Origin: Pseudomonas citrullilanati
GTDB lineage: Bacteria > Pseudomonadota > Gammaproteobacteria > Pseudomonadales > Pseudomonadaceae
DNA: 64,000 bases
Reading direction: 5' to 3'
NCBI RefSeq assembly: GCF_030580855.1
Contig: NZ_JAUQOP010000004.1
Span: forward strand, 124,001-188,000
Both the position numbers and the translations under genes were made by a program. A model generated the notes under the pieces. The model had not been told where the DNA came from. It searched no databases and saw nothing but the letters and a program-made list of their open reading frames with translations. Position 1 is the first letter of the stretch. Every line of letters starts with the position of its first letter. Positions 38,193 through 47,504 of the stretch are shown here, piece by piece.

Positions 38193-39542
38193 ATGAACAA
38201 CAATAACGTTATGGCCGAGCCTGTCGTTCAGACCGTTGAAGAAACGGAGCAGACGAGGAACGCCAAGAAGGCCACGAGGGCCGCTGTATTCGGAACCTTT
38301 GTCGAGTATTACGACTTCAGCGTCTACGGATATGTCGCTGCAACCCTCGCCATGGTTTTCTTTCCTTCAGATGATGCGGCGACCGGCCTGTTGAACACTT
38401 TCCTGGTGTTCGGCTCCGCGTTTTTGGTGAGGCCGCTCGGCGCTATTGCTTTCGGCTGGCTAGGCGACAAGGTAGGCAGACGCTTCAGCCTGATTGCCAG
38501 CATCACCCTGATGGGGGCTGCCGCCACGCTTATCGGTCTGCTGCCCGGCTATGCACAGATTGGTGTCTGGGCGCCCATACTTCTGGTCGTGCTGCGCATG
38601 TTGCAAGGCTTCTCCGCTGGTGGCGAAATCGGGGGAGCTGCAAGCTACATCCGCGAGTGGGCTCCGCCTAAACGCCGCGCCTTGTACATTTCCTTCCTGC
38701 CCTCGATTGCTCAGTTTGGTAAAGGCTTGGCTGCTGCAATTGCGGGTCTTGCTGCGGCGACTCTCACCGATCCGGAGATGCTTTCTTGGGGCTGGCGTAT
38801 CCCGTTCCTGCTGGCGCTGCCGCTCGGGATCATTGGTCTCTATATGCGACTGAGCATCGAAGACAGCCCGGAGTTCGCGTCTAAGAAAAACGATGCAGAA
38901 GTCAAAAAAGGCCAGCCTTTCGCTGAGTTGATCCGCGACTATCGCAGGCCTTTGGCCAAGGTGATCATGATCGCTATGGTTCAGAACATTGGAACCTACA
39001 TTGGCACCGTATTCATCGCGGCCTACTTCAGCTCCATCCTGGGGTACTCAAAAGGTGAAGCGTCCACCATCGTTCTAATCGCCGTCATCCTCGCCGCATT
39101 TTTGATTCCTCTCGCTGGCCAGCTCGGCTCTTATCGCGGCGGCAAATCCATCCTGCGCTATGCCTACGCTGCGTACGCCGTAGTGTCGATACCGTCCTTC
39201 ATGCTGATGCAGCTAGGCTCGGTCAATCTGGCAATGGCTGGTCTTGCTCTCGGCATGATTCCGTATGCCCTTTGCCAGGCGGGTACTTATTCAGTCATGC
39301 CGGAGTTTTTCCCGATGCACATTCGCCATACCGGCGTCGCATTCGGACATAGCGTAGGTGCCGTTATTGGCGGGGGGTCAGGTCCATACCTTGCTACCTG
39401 GCTAATCGGCGCAACCGGAAATCAGTCCACGCCCGCATTCATCCTGTGCGCATCAGGTCTTCTGGGACTGATCGTCCTCTCGACTGTTCGTAAAAATGCG
39501 CCGGCGGCTGGCGATGACGCCAATACCCACCAGTTTTCCTAA
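38193..39542 (+). CDS. MFS transporter, metabolite:H+ symporter (MHS) family
   Basis: This 449-residue carrier starts at ATG 38193 with GAGG 5 nt upstream. The MHS family pattern is clear: FGTFVEYYDFSVYGYVA in helix 1, GDKVGRRFSL in loop 2-3, and RMLQGFSAGGEIGGAASYIREWAP at helices 4-5. Relatives carry dicarboxylates, citrate, shikimate and aromatic acids. It is the first gene of an operon with a D-2-hydroxyacid dehydrogenase (gap 10 bp) and an RraA-type aldolase, so a hydroxylated organic acid is the likely cargo. Confidence 0.92.
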   Translation: MNNNNVMAEPVVQTVEETEQTRNAKKATRAAVFGTFVEYYDFSVYGYVAATLAMVFFPSDDAATGLLNTFLVFGSAFLVRPLGAIAFGWLGDKVGRRFSLIASITLMGAAATLIGLLPGYAQIGVWAPILLVVLRMLQGFSAGGEIGGAASYIREWAPPKRRALYISFLPSIAQFGKGLAAAIAGLAAATLTDPEMLSWGWRIPFLLALPLGIIGLYMRLSIEDSPEFASKKNDAEVKKGQPFAELIRDYRRPLAKVIMIAMVQNIGTYIGTVFIAAYFSSILGYSKGEASTIVLIAVILAAFLIPLAGQLGSYRGGKSILRYAYAAYAVVSIPSFMLMQLGSVNLAMAGLALGMIPYALCQAGTYSVMPEFFPMHIRHTGVAFGHSVGAVIGGGSGPYLATWLIGATGNQSTPAFILCASGLLGLIVLSTVRKNAPAAGDDANTHQFS

Positions 39543-39552
39543 GGTGACGATC

Positions 39553-40527
39553 ATGTCTTTGATTTATGTGACAAGCCCTATCCATCCCGATGTATTACAA
39601 GCGCTTTCCGCTTTAGGCGAAGTTCGACTCGGCTATGGCGCCGACGCGGTTACCTACGCAGACATCCAGCACTACGTAGACGCCGTATTTTTACGCGGTG
39701 GCCATATCTCTGCCGAGATGCTCGCTGCGTCCCCGAACCTGCGTATCGTTGCTCGACACGGCGCGGGTTACGACAACGTCGACTACAAAGCGGCGGCCGA
39801 GTTGGGTGTGTGGGTAACCAACACACCTGGCGCAAACAGGAGAAGTGTTGTGGAGCATGTATTTGCTCTGCTGCTGGGTATTGGCCGCAAGATCCAACTG
39901 GCTACGGATCAGACTCGCAACAACATTTGGGCGGCAGATCGACTGTCCCTCACAGGTATTGAGCTTGAGGGTCGTACTCTGGGTTTGATCGGATTCGGCG
40001 ACATCGGTCAGCATGTTGCGCCTGTGGCTGAGGCTTTCGGCATGAAAGTGCTGGCAACCGACCCAGCTTATGACTCTAGCTTTGATAAACGTTTGGTAGA
40101 CCTCGACACCTTATTGTCCCAAGCGGACGTCGTGAGCCTCCACGTGCCCCTGCAGGCTGGCACTGAGAACCTCATTGGCGGGGCTGAAATTGAGAAGATG
40201 AAAACAGGCGCCATCCTGATTAACACCAGCCGTGGCGGAGTCATCGATGAAGCAGCGGTTGCTGAAGCCCTGCGCAGCGGCAAACTGGGTGGCGCGGGCA
40301 TCGACGTTCTAGCTGCAGAAAACACGGACATGATCACCCCATTCAGTTGCAACACGTTCCCTGTAGCTGACCTTCCGAACCTGCTCGTCACTCCCCACGT
40401 TGCCGGGCAAACAAATGAATCACTGCTTCGGGTTGGCATGAGCGCAGTAGAGGCTATTTCTGCTGTCTTGCGCGGCGGCCCTCCGCTCCACCCAGTCAAC
40501 AACCCCGTACCTAAAACGTTCAACTAA
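39553..40527 (+). CDS. D-2-hydroxyacid dehydrogenase (NAD-dependent)
   Basis: This 324-residue enzyme belongs to the D-isomer 2-hydroxyacid dehydrogenase family and interconverts 2-oxoacids and D-2-hydroxyacids. The Rossmann motif is LIGFGDIGQHV, the catalytic Arg lies in INTSRGGVIDE and the catalytic His in TPHVAGQTNES. The N-terminal substrate loop reads ARHGAGYDNVD. ATG 39553 follows AAGGTG. The next gene is an RraA-family aldolase, which splits 4-hydroxy-2-oxoacids to pyruvate or oxaloacetate; together they suggest processing of a hydroxy dicarboxylic acid. Confidence 0.92.
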   Translation: MSLIYVTSPIHPDVLQALSALGEVRLGYGADAVTYADIQHYVDAVFLRGGHISAEMLAASPNLRIVARHGAGYDNVDYKAAAELGVWVTNTPGANRRSVVEHVFALLLGIGRKIQLATDQTRNNIWAADRLSLTGIELEGRTLGLIGFGDIGQHVAPVAEAFGMKVLATDPAYDSSFDKRLVDLDTLLSQADVVSLHVPLQAGTENLIGGAEIEKMKTGAILINTSRGGVIDEAAVAEALRSGKLGGAGIDVLAAENTDMITPFSCNTFPVADLPNLLVTPHVAGQTNESLLRVGMSAVEAISAVLRGGPPLHPVNNPVPKTFN

Positions 40528-40560
40528 TAGCGTTCTAGACAGATTTACGCCGAGGCCACC

Positions 40561-41199
40561 ATGTTTATCAATGTATCCGATGAAAGCATCACCGTGAGCG
40601 AAGATTGGGAACGCGCATCCCTTGAACACATTGAAGAGATATCGCATTACCCGGTCGCACTGATCGGCGATGTATTGCAGCGCCTGGGAATGATGGCTTC
40701 CGCTATCCACCATGTTGCAGGTAAGGCTTCTTTCTACGGAACGGTACTGCCTATCCTCACTTGGGAAGGTGACAATCTCGCCATCCATAGGGCATTGGAC
40801 GATGCGAAGCCAGGTGATGTTCTAGTGATCAACGGCAACGGTGAAACCAACCGTGCGGTCTTTGGTGATCTGCTGGGTGAGGTTTGTCTGATTCGCAACG
40901 TCGCAGCGGTGGTCATCGACGGCGCGGTTCGAGATGTGGAGGAGCTGAGCGCTATGGGGCTGCCGACCTATGCGCGCGCCGTGAATCCAGCCGGCCCATC
41001 CAAATACGGCCCCGGGCAGGTAGGTGCGCCCGTCGCTTGCGGAAATGTGGTTTGCAACCCGGGCGACGCAATTTTGGGAGACAAAGATGGAATCATCGTT
41101 ATCAGTCGCCACTTGGTTCCATCGCTCGCCGGGAAGCTCAAAGTCCAGCATGGGATAGAGAACAGTTTCAGGGAAAAAGTCCGAGCGAGCATTCGCTGA
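40561..41199 (+). CDS. RraA/HMG-CHA aldolase family protein
   Basis: This 212-residue protein belongs to the RraA-like fold that includes 4-hydroxy-4-methyl-2-oxoglutarate/4-carboxy-4-hydroxy-2-oxoadipate aldolases. The characteristic loops are ALIGDVLQRLG, VLVINGNGETNRAVFGDLLG and the metal/pyruvate-binding VIDGAVRDVEEL with the Arg and Asp of the family. It is third in the operon behind the transporter and D-2-hydroxyacid dehydrogenase, and a decayed LigI-like amidohydrolase follows, so an aldolase role is more likely than RNase E inhibition. Confidence 0.9.
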   Translation: MFINVSDESITVSEDWERASLEHIEEISHYPVALIGDVLQRLGMMASAIHHVAGKASFYGTVLPILTWEGDNLAIHRALDDAKPGDVLVINGNGETNRAVFGDLLGEVCLIRNVAAVVIDGAVRDVEELSAMGLPTYARAVNPAGPSKYGPGQVGAPVACGNVVCNPGDAILGDKDGIIVISRHLVPSLAGKLKVQHGIENSFREKVRASIR

Positions 41200-41334
41200 G
41201 GATCGGTGAAGACATAAGGGAGGTCATATCAAGCCTCCTTTATACAACCCTCACATTCAAACCGACCGTTACGACCACATGCAAGTAGCGGATTGTCAAA
41301 TTACAAAACGAAAAACATAAAAATACGGGAGTAA

Positions 41335-41881
41335 AAACTCAGTAGCCTGGATCAGGCTGGCGTTAGAGGTATTCGATTACACCTGAGCTTCGGCGGAACC
41401 GAAATCGAGGAGCTGGAACGCCTCGTTTCAAGGGACAATGAACTCGACTGGCTCGTGCGGCTGGTGTCGCTAGATGATCAATTGCCGGGGTTTGAATCCG
41501 AATTACTCAAATTGCCATGCCGATTGGTGATTGATCATCTGGGCCAACTTGCTCAACCCGGCGGCGTCATGACCGATGGCTTTTCGGCAATTTCAAGATT
41601 GCTCGCTACAGGTCGCGTGCGGACAAAATTGTCCGTTCCCTACAACACCTCAAAGAGCGGCGCGCCTGAATACTTTGACTTTGGGCACGTTGGTTCAGCC
41701 CTCGTGAAACTGAAAGCCGAAGGTTGTTGTGGGAAAGCGATTGGCTCACCCAATAATGAAATTCGATAAGCCCGACGATGCCCAAATTCTCGATCTTCTA
41801 GTGATTTGGGTGCCCAAAGGTGGTGGCCGGCGACTCATCCTTCGAGAAAGCGCGGTCAAGCTTTACGGCTTTGATGGCTGA
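41335..41881 (+). pseudogene. Amidohydrolase_2 (LigI/PDC-lactonase-like) remnant
   Basis: The sequence preserves the C-terminal two thirds of a TIM-barrel amidohydrolase of the 2-pyrone-4,6-dicarboxylate lactonase group: LDQAGVRGIRLHLSFGG at 41347 on, LVIDHLGQ, then RTKLSVPYNTS. A frameshift near 41740 interrupts the metal-site motif SDWLT (normally SDWPHP). The tail continues in another frame as KPDDAQILDLLVIWVP and LYGFDG, ending with TGA at 41879. The 5' third is missing. It follows the RraA-type aldolase, and such lactonases and aldolases act in sequence in the protocatechuate 4,5-cleavage pathway. Confidence 0.85.
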
Positions 41882-41967
41882 TCGTCCATACAGGCTAAAG
41901 GCATCGCCGTCCTCCCGTTCCGACAAATTAGCTAGTCAAAAAACCGCATGCCGGTTGGAGTTTTATC

Positions 41968-44900
41968 ATGATCGCACGGTTGCTTCCGTCCAAAAATCAA
42001 AGCGCGAGATACGGCTTATTTCTAAGGCAGCTCACTAAAGCGGGGTTTCGGGGAGAAGTCGCCCACAGCTACGGCCAGCGGACGGTGCTTGCAACTGACA
42101 ACTCGATTTATCAACGTTTACCTCAAGCAGCTGTGTTCCCACTGGATGCTCAAGACGTTGAGATTCTTGCGACGCTGGCGGCTGATCCCAAGCATAGAGC
42201 CGTTGTCCTCACACCAAGGGGTGGCGGAACAGGAACCAATGGCCAGTCATTGACCGATGGTATCGTCGTCGACCTGTCACGTCACATGAATAGCATTCTT
42301 GAAATCAATGCTGAAGAGCGCTGGGTGCGCGTCCAAAGTGGCGTGGTCAAGGATCAGTTGAATGCCGTGCTGAAACCCTACGGACTGTTTTTCGCGCCGG
42401 AACTGTCCACCTCCAACCGGGCAACGATTGGCGGCATGATCAACACCGACGCCAGCGGCCAGGGAAGTTGCAGCTACGGCAAAACCCGTGACCACGTGCT
42501 GGAGCTTACTACGGTGTTGCTTGGCGGTGCGTTACTCCACAGCGGCGTGGTGGATAAAAGCGCTCTTATGCAAGAAACTGCGCGTCGGGATCGGATCGGT
42601 GAGATTTATCGATGTGCTGTAGGCATTGCGGATAATCAGGCTGATCTGATTGAACGAACCTTTCCGAAATTGAACCGTTGCCTCACCGGCTATGACCTGG
42701 CGCACCTTCGAGAGCAGGGCGACAGATTCAACCTCAACAGTGTGCTGTGTGGCTCCGAAGGATCGCTGGGTTTCATTGTTGAAGCCAAACTCAACGTGTT
42801 GCCGATCCCGAAGTATTCGATCCTCGTCAACGTACGGTACGCCGGCTTCATGGATGCTCTGCGCGACGCAAAAGCGTTGATGCTTCTCAAGCCTCTATCG
42901 ATTGAGACCGTGGACTCAAAAGTCCTGATGCTGGCAATGAAGGACATTGTCTGGCACGGCGTCGCTGAATACTTCCCTGAAGATCCAAGCACACCAACCT
43001 TGGGCATCAACCTCATTGAGTTCAGCGGGGAAGACAAAGCCTCCGTCGAGCAGACCGTTCATGACTTTGTCTTGCATCTGCAGCGCGACACCTCCGTGGT
43101 GCGCTTGGGGCATACGGTCGCCATAGGTGCCGACGCACTTAAGCGCATTTACGCGATGCGTAAGCGGGCGGTTGGACTGCTTGGCAACGTTAAAGGTGAG
43201 GCGAGACCGCAACCTTTTGTGGAAGACACCGCCGTACCTCCCGAGAATCTTGCGGATTTCATCCAGGAGTTCCGTGCGTTGTTGGACAGCTATGAATTGC
43301 AATACGGAATGTTCGGCCATGTCGATGCTGGCGTACTGCATGTTCGACCAATTCTCGACATGAAAGACCCCGTCCAGGCTGCACTGATCCGCCCCATTTC
43401 CGACGCTGTTGCCGCCCTGACTCAGAAGCATGGCGGCTTGTTGTGGGGCGAGCACGGGAAGGGGTTGAGATCCCATTATGTCCCAGACTACTTCGGTGAC
43501 CTTTACCCTGCGCTACAGGATTTGAAGGCTGCCTTCGATCCGTACAACCAACTTAACCCTGGAAAAATCGCGACCCCCAAGACGGTACCTGAAGCTCGGC
43601 TCACTCAGGTAGATGGCGTTGAGTTACGAGGCGACTTAGACCGGACAATCGACGAACGCGTATGGCGAAGCTACGACGCTGCTGTCCACTGCAACGGGAA
43701 TGGCGCCTGCTACAACTTTGACCCAGACGACGCCATGTGCCCCTCATGGAAAGGCACCCGTGACCGCGTTCACTCACCGAAAGGACGTGCCTCGTTGATT
43801 CGCGAATGGCTGAGACTTCAGGGCCGACAAGGCGTTGATGTGTTGGCGCCGAGTGATCAAATTCGATCAACCAGTAACATCTTCAGTATCGCAAAACGAA
43901 CCGTCAATTCAGTCGCGCAAAAGATAGGACAGCAAGACTTTTCCCACGAAGTCTATGAGGCAATGACTGGCTGCCTTGCGTGTAAATCCTGCGCGGGGCA
44001 ATGCCCCGTCAAAGTCAACGTGCCTGAATTTCGCTCTCGGTTTCTAGAGTTGTATCACAGTCGCTATCTGCGCCCGTTGAAAGACTACCTAATCGGCTCG
44101 CTGGAATACACGATTCCCTACATCGCTCGTGCCCCCCGTATGTACAACTTCGTCATGAGCGCCCGCCCTGTGCGCTTCATTCTTGAGCACGTGGCCGGAA
44201 TGGTCGACAGCCCACTGTTCAGCATCACGGACTTCGACGCTGTATGCCGTCGTTGGAACGTTCAGATTACAACGCCAAAGCTTCTGTCGACATTGGGTAA
44301 GCAGCAGCGTGCTCGCAGCGTAATCATCGTCCAGGATGCCTTTACCCGTTATTTTGAAACCCCTGTGCTGTCGGACTGGATCGAACTGATCTCAAGGCTT
44401 GGCTACCAGGTTTACATCGCGCCTTTTGCCCCCAACGGTAAGCCGCTTCAAGTGCAAGGCTTTATCAAGGCTTTTGAAAAAGCGGCACGTTTCAACAGTG
44501 CAGCTTTGCTTCAGCTTCAGCGATACGAAATACCGTTGGTTGGACTCGATCCTGCGATGACGCTGGTGTATCGCCAGGAGTATGCGAAAACGCTGAGCAG
44601 CGACAAAACGCCCACCGTTCTACTGCCCCAAGAGTGGCTAGCGGGTGCGCTTCCACAATCACAGAGCATCAAAGATGCCGCACCTTATTATTTTCTTCCC
44701 CACTGCACTGAAAAAACAAATGAGCCCAGCAGTGTCGTTCTTTGGCAGCAAGTCTATGAGCGAATGGGGCTGAAACTGAGCGTACAAGCCAGCGGATGCT
44801 GTGGCATGTCCGGCACCTACGGGCATGAGAAAAAGAACGCTGGAACTTCTGTGGTGATTTACAAACAATCCTGGAGGCCGCTTGTGACTAAGTTCAATGT

Positions 44901-45021
44901 TTCAGGCCGATTATTGGCCGACGGATATTCTTGCCGAAGCCAAGTGAAACGACAGGATGGTGTGACCGTCCTGCATCCGCTACAGGCGCTGCTCGCTGTT
45001 GTTAGAGATCATACTGCCTGA
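41968..45021 (+). CDS. YdiJ-like FAD/Fe-S D-2-hydroxyacid dehydrogenase
   Basis: This 1017-residue fused oxidoreductase is the same length as E. coli YdiJ. The N-terminal half is an FAD-binding PCMH domain (VLTPRGGGTGTNGQSL, ATIGGMINTDASGQGS) with the FAD-linked oxidase C domain (FGHVDAGVLHVRP). The second half has ferredoxin-type cysteines CLACKSCAGQCP and a CCG-type domain ending with SGCCGMSGTYG. Family members oxidise D-lactate or D-2-hydroxyglutarate and pass electrons to the quinone pool. GGAG lies 7 nt before ATG 41968. Near the D-2-hydroxyacid dehydrogenase gene it may oxidise the same type of substrate irreversibly. Confidence 0.92.
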   Translation: MIARLLPSKNQSARYGLFLRQLTKAGFRGEVAHSYGQRTVLATDNSIYQRLPQAAVFPLDAQDVEILATLAADPKHRAVVLTPRGGGTGTNGQSLTDGIVVDLSRHMNSILEINAEERWVRVQSGVVKDQLNAVLKPYGLFFAPELSTSNRATIGGMINTDASGQGSCSYGKTRDHVLELTTVLLGGALLHSGVVDKSALMQETARRDRIGEIYRCAVGIADNQADLIERTFPKLNRCLTGYDLAHLREQGDRFNLNSVLCGSEGSLGFIVEAKLNVLPIPKYSILVNVRYAGFMDALRDAKALMLLKPLSIETVDSKVLMLAMKDIVWHGVAEYFPEDPSTPTLGINLIEFSGEDKASVEQTVHDFVLHLQRDTSVVRLGHTVAIGADALKRIYAMRKRAVGLLGNVKGEARPQPFVEDTAVPPENLADFIQEFRALLDSYELQYGMFGHVDAGVLHVRPILDMKDPVQAALIRPISDAVAALTQKHGGLLWGEHGKGLRSHYVPDYFGDLYPALQDLKAAFDPYNQLNPGKIATPKTVPEARLTQVDGVELRGDLDRTIDERVWRSYDAAVHCNGNGACYNFDPDDAMCPSWKGTRDRVHSPKGRASLIREWLRLQGRQGVDVLAPSDQIRSTSNIFSIAKRTVNSVAQKIGQQDFSHEVYEAMTGCLACKSCAGQCPVKVNVPEFRSRFLELYHSRYLRPLKDYLIGSLEYTIPYIARAPRMYNFVMSARPVRFILEHVAGMVDSPLFSITDFDAVCRRWNVQITTPKLLSTLGKQQRARSVIIVQDAFTRYFETPVLSDWIELISRLGYQVYIAPFAPNGKPLQVQGFIKAFEKAARFNSAALLQLQRYEIPLVGLDPAMTLVYRQEYAKTLSSDKTPTVLLPQEWLAGALPQSQSIKDAAPYYFLPHCTEKTNEPSSVVLWQQVYERMGLKLSVQASGCCGMSGTYGHEKKNAGTSVVIYKQSWRPLVTKFNVSGRLLADGYSCRSQVKRQDGVTVLHPLQALLAVVRDHTA

Positions 45022-45230
45022 CCAATGGTGGATCGCGAAATCTCATGCCGGGGCACGAGTAAACCGCTAGGCAGTAGCTTCATTGCCGCTCAGCTCCCGG
45101 CCTGGGTTCATTTCGCGAAAAAACGTTCACCTGTATCAGCTATCTATTGCGGGGGACCGCTCGATCACTCAAAATCACTTAGTGAGTCGCCAGATGAAGG
45201 AATCCAGATTGTTCTCATGGAGTACCTGTG

Positions 45231-46193
45231 ATGCGTTCTAAATCCATACAATTCATCACCTATCCGGAAGTAAGTTTGCTTGATTTGGCAGGCCCCCTCG
45301 ACGTGTTCATGGCAGCCAACCGCTTTTCACGCTCCGATCATCAACCATACACAATTTCTATTTTAGCATTGAACCAGACCACTGAGATATGCTCGAATTT
45401 ATCAATACTTACTGAAACTCTGCAAGCAGAAACCCTTTCCCCACATACTTTAATCATACCCGGCGGACCAGGTATACATGACTTCTACAAAGACCCGAAG
45501 TTCACCACACACTTTATACATCATATAGACAAAGCCAAGCGCTTGATTTCTGTTTGCACTGGCATATTCGCGTTAGCTTATGCTGGAAAACTGGACGGAA
45601 GAAAAGCAACCACTCACTGGTCCGCGTACGACGATTTGGAGAGAAGCTTTCCTTCAATAATAGTTAAGCGCGGTCCTATATTTATTAATGATGAACACAT
45701 ATGGACGTCTGCAGGCGTCACATCAGGTATTGACTTAGCGTTAGCGATCGTTGAGGAGGACCTAGGACACACCGTTGCACTAGAGGTTGCTCGACATTTG
45801 GTAATGTTTCTCAAACGCCCGGGCGATCAGAATCAATTCAGCTCTGCCTTGACTTTGCAATCGAAGAGTAGCCAGTTCTCAGACTTGCACGCATGGATTA
45901 ATGAAAATCTAGGCACCGACTTAACAGTGCCTGTGCTCGCGAACTTCATGAACATGAGCGAAAGAACATTTATACGTAAGTACTCAGAATCCATGGATAG
46001 AACGCCAAGCAAAACGGTAGAGCTCCTCCGACTAGACGCGGCTCGCGATATGCTTACAAACTCAAAAAAACCGCTCAAGACTATAGCCAAGCACTGCGGA
46101 CTGGGTAGGGAATCGACACTAATTAGAAGATTTTTGAAAAAATTTGGCACCACACCAAAAGAATATCGCGCTCGCTTCAAATCGACCCAATAA
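45231..46193 (+). CDS. AraC-family regulator with GATase1-like (DJ-1/PfpI) domain
   Basis: ATG 45231 (MRSKSIQFITYPEVSLLDLAG) has GGAG 8 nt upstream and directly follows a GTG in frame. The 320-residue protein has an N-terminal PfpI-like domain with the nucleophile elbow SVCTGIFALAYAG and ATTHWSAYDDL, then a two-HTH AraC domain (VPVLANFMNMSERTFIRKYSE and IAKHCGLGRESTLIRRFLKKFG). This layout is that of GlxA/FtrA/CdhR-type regulators, which often control catabolic genes for nitrogen compounds. Codon use is clearly more AT-rich than that of the dehydrogenase before it, suggesting separate origin. Confidence 0.92.
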   Translation: MRSKSIQFITYPEVSLLDLAGPLDVFMAANRFSRSDHQPYTISILALNQTTEICSNLSILTETLQAETLSPHTLIIPGGPGIHDFYKDPKFTTHFIHHIDKAKRLISVCTGIFALAYAGKLDGRKATTHWSAYDDLERSFPSIIVKRGPIFINDEHIWTSAGVTSGIDLALAIVEEDLGHTVALEVARHLVMFLKRPGDQNQFSSALTLQSKSSQFSDLHAWINENLGTDLTVPVLANFMNMSERTFIRKYSESMDRTPSKTVELLRLDAARDMLTNSKKPLKTIAKHCGLGRESTLIRRFLKKFGTTPKEYRARFKSTQ

Positions 46194-46505
46194 CATTTTC
46201 ACCGCTATAACGTAGCGATGTTCATTCCTCCAAATAGCAGTGATTTTCCACATACTTAATGATCTCATCTATCGATGACGCCCCCCTAAAGGCTTGCTTT
46301 CCATGAGCCACAACCCCCAACCTGGCGGACATGATCAATCTTTTGTCATATCCTCGCAAAAAATCCTCTATAGATTATTCCTATCTAAAAAATATTCTGA
46401 CACTCGTACAGAATAGACCTGAATGTAGAGATTCAAAATCAGTATTTAGCCTCTACAAATAACACGCTAATACTTCCTGCCATTCTCAGCGTCAGAGACC
46501 TTTAC
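46194..46505 (-). other. AT-rich gap with a short protein-like fragment
   Basis: On the minus strand, from about 46373 down to a TGA at 46223, a frame reads SIEDFLRGYDKRLIMSARLG and continues through HGKQAFRGASSIDEIIKYVE. It looks protein-like but lacks an upstream start other than ATG near 46334, which would give about 37 residues. I do not recognise it; it may be the tail of a lost gene or a very small gene. Confidence 0.35.
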
Positions 46506-46796
46506 ATGTTAAAACTGGCAATCAATACGATTGAGCTACAAGCACAAATGGATGATGACCTGCACATGGAGATCCTGTCCTTACTAAACAATATAAAACG
46601 GATTTCGCCACACTGCGTTAAATACAACCTCACACCAACTACAAGCTCCGGCGGCTGGATTATAAAATTTACCTGGCTTGATACGGCCTCAATGCGCAAT
46701 CATTTTTCCTCTGAATCATTGCAGGACCTCCTCACATTATTAGTTTCCAGATGCTCGAAGCTCTACTTTGAAGAAACATTTAGCACCTTGGAGTGA
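46506..46796 (+). CDS. Small hypothetical protein, possibly ABM-fold
   Basis: This 96-residue frame runs from ATG 46506 to 46796. The pattern of an N-terminal helix (MDDDLHMEILSLLNNIKRI), then HCVKYNLTPTTSSGGWIIKFTW, a helix with TASMRNHFSSESLQDLLTLLV and a terminal strand SKLYFEET resembles the antibiotic-biosynthesis monooxygenase (ABM) ferredoxin-like fold. This is a fold-level guess from sequence pattern only. The ribosome-binding site is weak and the region is AT-rich. The gene could belong to the AraC regulator before it or to the ICE end. Confidence 0.5.
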   Translation: MLKLAINTIELQAQMDDDLHMEILSLLNNIKRISPHCVKYNLTPTTSSGGWIIKFTWLDTASMRNHFSSESLQDLLTLLVSRCSKLYFEETFSTLE

Positions 46797-46837
46797 GGCT
46801 GCTTTGCGACTTTCACAGCACACAACTACAAGCCTTA

Positions 46838-46860
46838 AAACCCAAACCCAAACCCAAACC
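46838..46860. repeat. Hexanucleotide repeat (AAACCC)n
   Basis: AAACCC is repeated almost four times without error (23 bp). It resembles a slippage-prone microsatellite or telomere-like tract. It lies just after the small ABM-like gene. Confidence 0.9.
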
Positions 46861-47504
46861 AAAATTCTTCGGATTTCTACCGCATTCAAGGTTCGTATCC
46901 GGATGCCGGTTCGATACGCATTTACGTATGAATCTAGACGTTCCATAGCAGTGGAAAAACTTAGTTATCCACATCTACTGGCTCGTTATGACGGCAGCCT
47001 ATAGGCGCCTAAATTTGGCAATCAGGCCCCTTTGCGGGAGCTTTATTCGATAACCGAGTTGCGTTTGGCGGAAATAGTCAACAATTTGACATTTTCGCGA
47101 CGAACGAATGTAATAGAGTTATCTGAAGAACATTAATTTATATAGGCTTACCTTCCGATAAGACGCTAGCGAAGATCTGACCCATATAAACAAAAAGCAA
47201 CGCACTTATTACCCTTTAACAAGTATAACTATACAAGCCCGTTCGCACCAGCTGTTTCAAACTCCTGATCTTCTCCAGCACACTCAAAGCCACATAATAA
47301 CGAACCTCACAACACGAAATAAACTACCTTTCCATGGCTCTACCCACAACAACAAACCTTTCAAATCCACCACTACGAAACGAAAACCACACACCCCAAC
47401 CTTAGCGAGAAAGCATTATATTTTGAAAATCGGTGTTTACACCCCAAATCATACTTTAACCTTCAGGATCAGGAGCAAAATATTTCAATGGAGTGACTCT
47501 CTTT
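46861..47504. other. AT-rich, non-coding boundary region of the ICE core
   Basis: No convincing gene is seen on either strand. From about 47220 to 47410 the plus strand is very poor in G and rich in A and C. GGTGT-TT-ACACC (47432-47443) is an inverted repeat upstream of the next gene and may be an operator. The composition change makes this region the likely left limit of the ICE backbone. Confidence 0.5.

Noticed and set aside
40561..41199. RraA as an RNase E inhibitor
   Set aside because: Context with a transporter, a hydroxyacid dehydrogenase and a lactonase remnant, and the aldolase-type Arg/Asp motif, favour a metabolic aldolase.
45025..45231. 68-codon frame between the YdiJ-like and AraC genes
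   Set aside because: No ribosome-binding site, no family resemblance, and it overlaps the leader of the AraC gene.
46885..46925. GGTTCGTATCC-like string that recalls a tRNA T-arm
   Set aside because: Neither a matching T-stem nor an acceptor or anticodon stem can be formed around it, so no tRNA or attachment site is called.
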